DNA from: Furcasterigmium furcatum
Lineage: Eukaryota > Ascomycota > Sordariomycetes > Glomerellales > Plectosphaerellaceae
Direction of reading: 5' to 3'
DNA length: 64,000 bases
Assembly (NCBI GenBank): GCA_001599815.1
Contig: BCIA01000002.1
Span: 124,001 to 188,000 of the forward strand
Both the position numbers and the translations under genes were made by a program. Below the pieces are notes generated by a model, which worked only from the letters and a program-made list of their open reading frames with translations, was not told the origin of the DNA and made no database searches. Below are positions 56,091 through 64,000 of the stretch, piece by piece (within the stretch, counting starts at the first letter, position 1; every line of letters starts with the position of its first letter).

Positions 56091-58439
56091 GATTGTAGAT
56101 TATTAACGAGTGACTTTGAAACAAAAAGAGTGAACGAATGACTGGTTGAAGGTGGTGGTCGAAGACCTGAGGCGAGCGACGACAGACGACGGACGACAAC
56201 AGGAGGAGGAGGACGGCAGGCCAGGAACCGGCGGGCGGCGGCTGAGGTAGTGAAGACATTATCATCCTCCGCGACACGGTTCTCGGCCCACGATGGGCGG
56301 AGCGGGCGGGTCGGGCGGAGTTCCCGTGGCCTGACGATCAAGCATTAGGTGGGAAAAGGAATCCATCTCCCAGCCAGATCCCATTATCGCCGGCGGAAGA
56401 TACGATGGCCTCTCCTGCACACCCCTGAAGCTAGGTTACCTTGGGCCAAGGCGAGGACTAGCGAGGGCAGACTATGAGGGACGGCGGCTATATCCGGCGA
56501 AGAGTCCAGCCCGCCTCACTCGTCCTCCAGCACCGACCATGCCGCTCGCGACTTAGCTCCTGAATAGCAGGCCCAATTATTGGTACTTAGCGGCGAACGC
56601 GTCCCTGACACTCGGTTCGATAGCCAGGTTTACCAGGGCTTCCAGGCACATCCGCGCATTGATCAGCCATCGCCAGGCGCTTTTCTTCTCCACGTGGTCT
56701 GCATGAGCCCGCCCAGAACCACGGAAAGGCCAAGGCCTCGCAAGCTTTCAGCTGGAGGGGCCATGGGCCCAGACAGGAAGCTGTGCTCCGAGCTAGCACG
56801 TTCTCAGCACTCGCAACAGGCGAGGGTCAATGCGCCGGGCAGTCTTGAACCGGGGTTGACCCTGTGAAATGAGCAAAAATGGCATCCGTGGAGCGATCCG
56901 GAATCACGGCAAGATCATGTCCAGGCCATGACCCAGGCGGAGAGACCGGTCGACGTGTGCCTCCAAAATGCTCGCGATGGTGGGCATCCATGGCCACACA
57001 TTGAGGAGTCTCGAATTCATTGAGACGTTGCACTTCGCGCCGTTGAATTTCGTCATGGCAAACGGGAACTAGAGCCGCAGAAGAATACCCGTTCCACAGT
57101 CGCATGAGTCTCAGATGGGACTCAGATCTCCGCATCGAGATTGGGCATGGTGGACTCGGGAGGAACAGGTGGCCGTGGCCCACGGCCTCCACGGACCATT
57201 CAGCCACGGCCCTCCTTTCTTTATCAGTGTTATTGCTTCTTAGGACCTCTCGGAAAATTTCTCTTCCCTGACGATGAGACAAGAGGCTTGTCACACATGG
57301 GCATATTGACCTCAACGCCAGAACCCATTACATTTCTTCAGCAGACCTTGACAGAGCCAGGAACTCGGGAAACTCGAGGCCCGATACGCTGATTCTCGCC
57401 ATCAGAAAATGAGCGCTCACGTGTTCAGCATCAGTTAACACTATGCTTTTGGTAACGGAGAATGTATTAGTGCGAGCTAACCTGGGTCTGCGTCGGGAGG
57501 TGTCCATCAGGGGAAATGCCAAGAGGACCACGATTGTGGCGTCAAATATTGCAAGATTCAAGAGCTGAAAACGCTTAGCTGAAACTCGCGCGTCAAAGTT
57601 CCATCGGTGAAGCAGCAGGCCAAGAAAACGACTTGAAATTGAATTGTACAAGTTCACAAATATATTAGGAAGGTGTGAACAGTGGGAGCATGGCGGTCAC
57701 AGGATGCAAGCCTGGACAGGAGGTCTTGGACTGGACGCCCAGATGGACTGCATAGCCGCATCCCAACTGAACAGAGCGTTCTTTTCGATCACATATTCCC
57801 CTTTTGCCTCATTTGGGAGTGGGTCAACTCCCGTGCAAACTACCTACCTTACTGACATATGAACTGGAGTGTGGATGCCACTTGAACCCCTTTTTCCCAT
57901 AACAGCCCGTAACAATGGCATACGCGTAGTTGCAGGCGAGGTGGTTTCCTGGCCGTCTCCCCCTTCACAACTGCTCGAGGCGAGACACAGACGGGGAGAT
58001 GACAGTTGAGCCTCCATCTCATGATGTCTAGCCACAGCGAGTGCAGCGGCCTCAGACAGCACTTCTGGACTCCTTGAAAGCACATCATGACGATGGAAAC
58101 GGTAGTCAATTATACCTTGACGACGATCCAGATAGGAGAAATGCCGTGAGAATCATCCCGATATCTAGACCACCTCCCACCCATGCCCTTTGGACTGACC
58201 GTTGTCACAAGAACACACTCTCCCTGTCTGCACCTCTCCTCCATTGCAGAACGATCAACTGCAGAACTGTGCCTTGCCCTTCATTTTCGGTCAGGTGCTG
58301 CGTCGTTGCCGGCCGCTGTCTGTTATCTGTGTCCCGCCAAGCTGTCAGGTAAGAGTGCTCGTGTCTCGTGATATGACATTGGATGTGATACGTACAGACT
58401 GGTATAAGTGACATACCGTAGGTGTGATGATTTTGTATC
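56091..58439. other. Long intergenic region, no gene recognised
   Basis: About 2.35 kb. The first about 300 bp should be the 5' UTR and promoter of the WSC gene. The rest holds overlapping short frames on both strands with no recognisable family, tRNA or transposon trace. Confidence 0.4.
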
Positions 58440-59012
58440 CTAGCGACGACTGTCGACAAGCTTGTTGACGATTTCGCGACCGCCGGTGAACCAGCAAATC
58501 AGACCAGCGATAAGTACGGCTCCGATGGTCAAGATGGGCGAACGGATGAGGGCGGCAAGGCCACAAGCACGGAAGTATCCTCCGGCCGAGTCGAAGTACA
58601 TGAGGCGCAGATGCGCGGCCTCGGCCTCGGACGGCTCGTGAGTTCCGATGACCTTGCGCCATTCCTTGGCAATGGCGCCGAGCTCTTGGTTGGGAATGGG
58701 CGCCGGCTCGATGACTGTCGAAATCAACCACAGTCAGAACAGAGCGGGCAAAGCAGAGACAGATTCACTCAGACAAGCATCACGAGAGGAGGGAAAAGAC
58801 TCACCAGCCTTGGAAGCTTTCATGATCTTGCCCATCATGTCGGGTTCGAAGTGGCCGAATGCCACGATGGTGTTTTTCTTGCTCTCCTGGGCGAAGAAGA
58901 AGTTTCCGTCGGGGTTGATTACGAGAGCCGACTTGGAGGACGGGTTGGAAGAGGGCGTTGCGAGATGGTTGGCTTTGCCCTCCTGGGGGGGATTGGAAGC
59001 CGGGGAAGCCAT
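58440..59012 (-). CDS. Hypothetical small protein with one C-terminal membrane segment
   Basis: Exons 59012-58805 and 58714-58440 (90-bp intron) give 160 residues. I do not recognise a named family. The N-terminus is polar (SNPPQEGKANHLATPSS), then ALVINPDGNFFFAQESKKNTIVAFGHFEPDMM. The second exon contains ELGAIAKEWRKVIGTHEPSEAEAAHLRLMYFDSAGGYFRACG and one or two hydrophobic stretches (LAALIRSPILTIGAVLIAGLICWF), then a basic tail. The two frames join in phase and the coding content looks real. It may sit in an organelle or endoplasmic membrane; this is a guess from the tail. Confidence 0.6.
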
Positions 59013-59875
59013 GGTTAAGGTCTCTAATCAGTGAATCATCTGTCGTATGAACCTTGGACTGGCACCGCCAAGTCGAACCCGTGTTGGGCTTTTGGCAGCT
59101 GTGAGGAGCTCTGTTTGCACCAGATGAGGGGAGGACGGCTGATTGTAGCACGGCTGATTGTAGCACGGCCTCTGAGTCTGGCGGTTGGTGGATGAGGCTA
59201 TTCGCGAGATGGATTGACTGATTGGAGTGTGTTGTGGGAAGAGTTGCGCGCAGCGCGGTACACACTTGCAAGCTCGCGCAAGACTTCTGGGAGTAAATGT
59301 GACGAGTACCCGGTAAACTCCAAGTGAATGCCCAGCACCGCATTTATCTAGAGTGGTGCACGCTAGACAATACCGCGAAGCACGGGCTGAGGTGCATTTT
59401 GATTCACTTACTAGTTAGGCTGCTCAGGGCGAATTTGCGTGATACATGTGGTGTCTTTGTCTAAGCACGCGCACGCCCTTCATACTCACATTGCAAATGA
59501 TTGTCTTTTATAACTAAGGTATGTCATGTGTCGACGACCACTCTTCTAAACTCCCCGTGGCTTTGCCTACAACGTGCATCAACGGATAACATGCCACGCT
59601 CGGAAAAAGACCAAGTCCCCTAATTTTAAGATGAGCTTTTGATATCCATCTTCAGGAAACCCATGTGGATATTATTCTCGTAGAGGGAGGTTTCGGCAAC
59701 TTCTGAAGCCGTATGTGCACTCAAGACAGTGGGCTCGGGTGAGCTTGGAGCTGACTAACCCAAGCCACCTAAAGGCGGCCTGAAGTCTCGATTTTCCTGC
59801 ACCCGGCCTCCCTCCGGAATACCACAACCACCACAGCAACGACCGAGAGTGCGCCGCTGCAGGGAGCAGTCGGAA
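59013..59875. other. Divergent intergenic region with a short tandem duplication
   Basis: 863 bp between divergent starts of the small membrane protein and the deaminase-like gene. A 15-bp unit, CGGCTGATTGTAGCA, is directly repeated at about 59137-59166. No other feature was recognised. Confidence 0.45.
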
Positions 59876-61270
59876 ATGTCGCCTAATCGCCCTGCCCGAC
59901 TTCCATCAAGAACTGCGTCGCAAGACTTGTCAATATGGGCCGACCCCGCTGAAGCAGACTTCCGTCGCGCGGTGGTGCAGTTGGAGCAGCTCACCAACGC
60001 GGTCCCCCTGGACTCTCAAGTATTTTCAAGCTCATCGTGGATCGACAGCCGGCCTCCACGACCACAGCACAACAAGATTCTCTCGCTGGCCGATGAGCAG
60101 CGCCTCTCTGACGACCTCTCATTCATCTCCGCGGTCGGAGAGGGTGCCCAGAGTGTGGCAGCGGCCACCATTCAGGAGACTCTCAACAGGCGGTCCGTCG
60201 CCGATGGCCCAACCCTCAAGATCACCGTCGCCTCGATAGACGCCGTGGACATGGCTTCTCGAGCTTTCATCAGCAATGTATTTTCACACCTCTCCGAGAT
60301 AACACCTCAGAGGAGGGCCGCGATCGCCGATGACATCTTTAGTCTGATCGCGCAGCACCATCGCCACCGCCTGCTCAACCGGCTCAGGTCTTCTCGCTGG
60401 GCCAAACCGCAGTACCTGGCACGAACACACAAGAAGCCTCTATATGCGGATCTCCCTAGTCTCATCCAGCGCGTCCCAATCACATTCGGGCGGGCGGAGC
60501 GTTCGAAGCGTTCAGAGCTGCAGTCACGACTCACGCGTCTCACAGCAATCCTCCAGGACTTTGAGACCTCACCACAAGTTGACGGCCCCGGAGAGACGGC
60601 AGAAGACACGCACAGGCTAGCGCTGATCCTGGCTTGCTACGATCTCTGCACCGACCCGACTGTGTCTGAATACTACGGACGGCTTCAGGCGGCGAGGCCT
60701 ACCTCCCAGATCCAAGGCTGCCTCAAGACGCTACAGCAGATAGAGAAGATCGCCGCGTACCGACGCATTCCCCTGACTCTCGTCCAGCTGGCATCCAAGC
60801 ACACGAATCTCTTCAGAAACGTCCAGCTGCACTTCCTCGCGCCATACGAATCCGGCCCGCTGGACATCGCCTACCAGCCGTGGGCATCGGCGACACACGT
60901 CCACGCCGAGGTCAGCCTCATCATCCACCACGACATGACCGAAGGCACCGAAGAATGGGCGATGGCCAGGTGTATGGGGGCTTCAAAGTACCTTTGCTAC
61001 CTGTGCTACTTGTTCGTCCGCCATCACGGCGCGTTCTTTCCCTCCGCCACTCACGGTGCTTGCTATGATCAGTGGACCGTCCCGGACTTGGCCGAGTTCC
61101 CGGAAAAGGTCCGCCAGCATTACCGGGAGACCCTGAAGGGAGTCTATTCCGATGTCCTCGCCGCGTCGCGAAACGCAGTTCGACGGCCGGAGCCCATGAC
61201 GAGTCGGGAAAACCTCCTAGAAACCGCGGTTGCATCAGAGAAGAGGGAAGACGACGTCCAAGTCATCTAA
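59876..61270 (+). CDS. OTT_1508-like (fungal nucleic-acid deaminase superfamily) protein
   Basis: This is a single exon of 464 residues from ATG 59876. The C-terminal third has ATHVHAEVSLIIHH followed about 30 residues later by ASKYLCYLCYLF. These are the HAE and SK-x-x-C-x-x-C motifs of the zinc-dependent deaminase fold as found in OTT_1508-type fungal proteins. His, Glu and two Cys for the active-site zinc are therefore present. The N-terminal 300 residues are helical and not recognised. No signal peptide is seen. The family is predicted to deaminate nucleobases or nucleic acids, but activity of the fungal branch is not established to my knowledge. Confidence 0.75.
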   Translation: MSPNRPARLPSRTASQDLSIWADPAEADFRRAVVQLEQLTNAVPLDSQVFSSSSWIDSRPPRPQHNKILSLADEQRLSDDLSFISAVGEGAQSVAAATIQETLNRRSVADGPTLKITVASIDAVDMASRAFISNVFSHLSEITPQRRAAIADDIFSLIAQHHRHRLLNRLRSSRWAKPQYLARTHKKPLYADLPSLIQRVPITFGRAERSKRSELQSRLTRLTAILQDFETSPQVDGPGETAEDTHRLALILACYDLCTDPTVSEYYGRLQAARPTSQIQGCLKTLQQIEKIAAYRRIPLTLVQLASKHTNLFRNVQLHFLAPYESGPLDIAYQPWASATHVHAEVSLIIHHDMTEGTEEWAMARCMGASKYLCYLCYLFVRHHGAFFPSATHGACYDQWTVPDLAEFPEKVRQHYRETLKGVYSDVLAASRNAVRRPEPMTSRENLLETAVASEKREDDVQVI

Positions 61271-61367
61271 TCAAATCAAGCGAAGGATTTGGCACAAGCA
61301 GCGTCTTCTCAGGTACCTGGGTTCTGCTACATGTCTCTCTTGGTGACGGAGTGTGTGTCCGACGGTA

Positions 61368-62416
61368 CTACTCCAGGGGGCTGACGGTCGGGTCCCAGCA
61401 CACAGGCGCATACTCCTGCGTCTCCAACGACTTCATGTCCTCCGCGGTAAGCTCAAAGTCGTACACCTCCGTGTTCTCGCGGATCCTCGTAGGCGTCACG
61501 CTCTTGGGCAGCGGGATGTACCCCTTCTGCAGGCTCCATCGCAGCAGGATCTGCGCCTCCGACTTCTTGTGCTTCTCCGACAGGGCCTTCAGGTTTGGCT
61601 CGCCCCAGCGTTCTCCTCGCACCAGCGGGCTGTACGCCTCGATGGCGATGTCCCGAGCGCGACACCACTCGACAATGTCGTTCCTCGGGCACCAGGGGTG
61701 GATCTCGTACTGCACGACGTTGATCTTGCCGCCCTTGCCCGCCCCTCCCCGCGACGACTCCAATTCCGCAATGTGCTTTTCCAGCTGATCGAGGTGGTGG
61801 ACGCCGTAGTTGCTGACTCCGATGGAGCGGACCTTGCCCGCTTCCTGGGCTTCGACCAGGGCCTCCCAGGCACCCTTGCGGCCCTCGGACCCACCGTATG
61901 GGCAGTGGAGGAGCATGAGGTCGATGTACTCGAGACCGGTCTCGGCCAGCGTCTTTTCGACCTGCTTCTTGGAGTCCTCATAGTTTATGAGGCGGACCTT
62001 GGAGGTGAAGAAGAGATCCTGCCGCGCCACGTCGCCGGTCTTCCGGATCGCAGCGCCGGCACCGGCCTCGTTCTTGTACGATGCCGCAGAATCAAGCTGG
62101 AGAAGGTATCAGCATCGCGTCGCGTGCGCTTCAGCGGCCCCGGGGCACGGCTCTTACATGGCGATAGCCCACTTTGAGAGCCTCGGATGCTACCTCCTCG
62201 GCTTGCTCGGGGGGACTGGCCGCAAATTAGTCTCGGATTCCAGCGACGATGAAGCCTGCTTGGCGGGACATGTGCTCACGTCTTCCACAACTGCACAGTT
62301 CGTCAGCACGGTGACAGGCCTTCCTCGATTCATGCGAAACTTACACCATAGCCAAGAATTGGGATTTCAAGACCGTTGTTGAGCTTGAGCTTTGATTGCA
62401 GATTGAGATTGGCCAT
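61368..62416 (-). CDS. Aldo-keto reductase
   Basis: Exons 62416-62345, 62290-62280, 62215-62158 and 62096-61368 give 289 residues. The second exon is only 11 nt (LWK plus two bases), needed to restore LGYGLWKTPPEQAEEV. AKR residues are Asp and Tyr in HLDSAASYKNE, Lys in FFTSKVR, His in MLLHCPYGG. The NADPH-binding PLPKSVTPTRIREN is near the end. The family reduces aldehydes and ketones with NADPH. The substrate is unknown; it is not part of an evident pathway here. The gene converges on the deaminase-like gene, about 97 bp between stops. Confidence 0.85.
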
Positions 62417-62860
62417 TTTCACCGTCTCAAGTAGGATGAGCTTGTTCTCGGCGGGGGTTAAGCAGAAAATCGTCTCGCGGCGAGGTGCCAGTCTTTTGCT
62501 TCAATCGTATGAGGATGTTTGGAGATCGGAGGTGGTGCCCGCTAACAATTGCGTCAGGAGGGGTAAAGGGGGGATCAACAGTTATGTAAGCCGCGCCTTC
62601 ATGGAGACAGACCAGCTGTCGAGATAAAAACCCACCTATCACGAAGAGGCGTATTCCAGCGCCAGCAGGAGGTTGCGGGCTGATTAGGACAATGGGGTGG
62701 GAGGCGGGGCTCGAACTGGTTTTCTCGAGAACCGTTCTCCGTGGCGATACCGAGGCCAGGATCTGGGCGTCGAAGCATTCACTTAGCCCAGGGACATCGT
62801 CAGACCCAAGTAGACAGATGGATCAATGTCATTCAGAATGGGTGATATATTGGTCATTCA
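62417..62860. other. Intergenic region upstream of the aldo-keto reductase
   Basis: 444 bp between the reductase start and the Pelota stop codon, both minus strand. No gene, RNA or repeat was recognised. Confidence 0.4.
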
Positions 62861-63970
62861 TCATATCACCGAGACCTCGCCCTCGTCGGCGCCCTCCCCC
62901 TCATGTTCGGCATCATCCAGGTCCAAGATGGGATACGACAGCAGTGCTGCCACGCCGCCCAGCATATCCAGTCTTTGCCCGCTCTCATGGTCGCTGCTTA
63001 GAATTCTCACCTCACCACCGCCGTCTTTCACCTTGTCCACCAGGGCGACGTACTGCTTCCTCGTCGCAATGTCGGAGCTGCGGAACAGGGAGTTGTTCAT
63101 CATCAACACTCCGCCGCCCGGGCCAATGGCACCCTCCTCGACGGCCCTGGTGATGGAGGATGTCCCGTACCAGGCCCGACCATCTTCCAGCCGTAACCGT
63201 TCGAAGAAAGTATCCATCAATCTCGTCTCCTTTGTGAATTTGAAATCCTTGAGTTTGGTTCCCAGTTCCGGGCTCTTGAGAACCTCGTTTAGGCTGTGGA
63301 CAAACCCGGTACTCGAGTGGACGATGACGGCCTCTTTCGCAATGGCCGTCAGCTTCTTGTCCGACTTGTCCCTCCCCTCGTCCGCGACGTATTTGCGGAA
63401 GTCGGAAGCGACGAAACCTGGACTCGCGAGCAACAGGGGCCGAGGCTGGTCGAAGTTGATGGTGCGGAGGAGATTTGAGAGTGTTTTACTGTAGAACTGC
63501 CGCATACTCTTGGACGTGTCCGATGCCGCACTGCGCTTCTTTGGTATTGAAACCTCGACGCGCTGCTTGAGGACGGTTCTGAATTGTGTGATGAGGCAGA
63601 TGTTTGCAACACCCTCCTGCATGACGATGGCCGCCGTAGCACCATCCTTGTCGTCCGACAGGCCCTCGTTCAGTGTCTCTCTCGCAACCGAGTCCCATCC
63701 GTCCGGCTTGCCCAGGGTGAAGGGTCGGTGGACCTCGAGGTCGAGCGTGTGGTGCTGCCCGAGGCTCACGTATGGGTTTTCGGACTTGACGATTCCGCTG
63801 ACCTGGAGCTGGCCAGCCTGCGGATCGAAGAATGTCGACTTGACTTTGATGGCCAAAGTCGTGTGGACGCGGTCGGACTGGGTGCTTCCCGTTTTGGTTT
63901 CGAGGACCACCTTTCGAATGGCGTGAGCGATGACTATGTCGCCGGAAGCGATCAGGTTGTACGCGTGCCA
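62861..63970 (-). CDS. Dom34/Pelota mRNA-surveillance factor, partial (5' exon(s) beyond window)
   Basis: The exon 63970-62861 encodes 369 residues in phase after an acceptor (TTCACAG) at 63971. The start codon lies outside the right edge. WHAYNLIASGDIVIAHAIRKVVLET and VSLGQHHTLDLEVHRPFTLGK are in the N-terminal Sm-like domain. The central domain contains AAIVMQEGVANICLI and KRSAASDTSKSM. The C-terminal domain contains YGTSSITRAVEEGAIG, MNNSLFR, RILSSDHESGQRLDMLGGVAALLSYP and an acidic tail. Pelota works with Hbs1 to split stalled ribosomes in no-go and non-stop decay. It is a conserved single-copy gene and useful as an orientation marker. Confidence 0.9.
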   Translation of the reverse strand, partial: WHAYNLIASGDIVIAHAIRKVVLETKTGSTQSDRVHTTLAIKVKSTFFDPQAGQLQVSGIVKSENPYVSLGQHHTLDLEVHRPFTLGKPDGWDSVARETLNEGLSDDKDGATAAIVMQEGVANICLITQFRTVLKQRVEVSIPKKRSAASDTSKSMRQFYSKTLSNLLRTINFDQPRPLLLASPGFVASDFRKYVADEGRDKSDKKLTAIAKEAVIVHSSTGFVHSLNEVLKSPELGTKLKDFKFTKETRLMDTFFERLRLEDGRAWYGTSSITRAVEEGAIGPGGGVLMMNNSLFRSSDIATRKQYVALVDKVKDGGGEVRILSSDHESGQRLDMLGGVAALLSYPILDLDDAEHEGEGADEGEVSVI

Positions 63971-64000
63971 CTGTGAAGCAAGAGTCGGTCAGTTTCCAGT

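Noticed and set aside
56827..57315. 162-codon minus-strand open frame
   Set aside because: No resemblance to a family, no supporting splice or promoter context, and composition typical of chance frames.
59137..59166. 15-bp tandem duplication as a regulatory element
   Set aside because: Only two copies, no match to a known site; most likely replication slippage.
1..64000. CRISPR array, insertion sequence, retrotransposon or LTR
   Set aside because: No spaced direct-repeat array, transposase/reverse-transcriptase motif or long terminal repeat was found; the genes are eukaryotic.

Overview
This window is nuclear DNA from a filamentous ascomycete (Pezizomycotina, probably Sordariomycetes). Most genes carry short introns of about 50-100 bp with GT..AG borders and CTAAC/CTGAC-like branch points. 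The gene families are typical of moulds: a Zn2Cys6 regulator, a TRI12-type MFS pump, WSC-domain proteins, a GH5 glycosidase, an NRPS-like reductase and a fungal deaminase. I assigned no species. Exon borders were worked out by hand from reading frame, splice sites and family conservation.

Positions 1-9.4 kb hold a catabolic-looking group. A fumarylacetoacetate-hydrolase-family enzyme and a gentisate 1,2-dioxygenase are divergently transcribed. They are followed by an atypical epimerase/NmrA-like protein, a 14-TM TRI12-type MFS transporter, a short-chain dehydrogenase and a SnoaL/NTF2-like protein. Positions 9.5-13.5 kb hold two decaying genes: a copper amine oxidase that has lost its catalytic half, and a secreted amidohydrolase with stops and a frameshift. 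Positions 14-21.3 kb hold an APC amino-acid/choline-type permease, a small GNAT-like protein, a secreted GH5 glucanase and a PLP-dependent serine/threonine dehydratase.

Positions 21.6-31.6 kb are the best candidate for a coherent, poorly described system. They encode an ACS-family MFS transporter, a dihydrodipicolinate-synthase-type aldolase divergent from an aldo-keto reductase, a D-galactonate-dehydratase-like enolase-superfamily enzyme and a Zn2Cys6 regulator. A tRNA-Pro(CGG) lies inside the group. Together they would import a sugar acid, dehydrate it, cleave the 2-keto-3-deoxy acid to pyruvate and glyceraldehyde, and reduce the aldehyde to glycerol. Three promoters in the group carry CGG-N8-CCG palindromes.

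Positions 32-64 kb carry an NRPS-like A-T-R carboxylic-acid reductase, a glycine-rich-domain (GRDP/DUF1399) protein, a DyP-type peroxidase, a sulfite-oxidase-family molybdoenzyme, a glyoxalase-fold protein, a PHO-4 phosphate permease with three upstream CACGTG boxes, and a secreted beta-helix protein. They also carry a 1,989-residue secreted beta-propeller/WSC protein, a small membrane protein, an OTT_1508-like deaminase, a second aldo-keto reductase containing an 11-nt exon, and the 3' part of Dom34/Pelota, which runs off the right edge.
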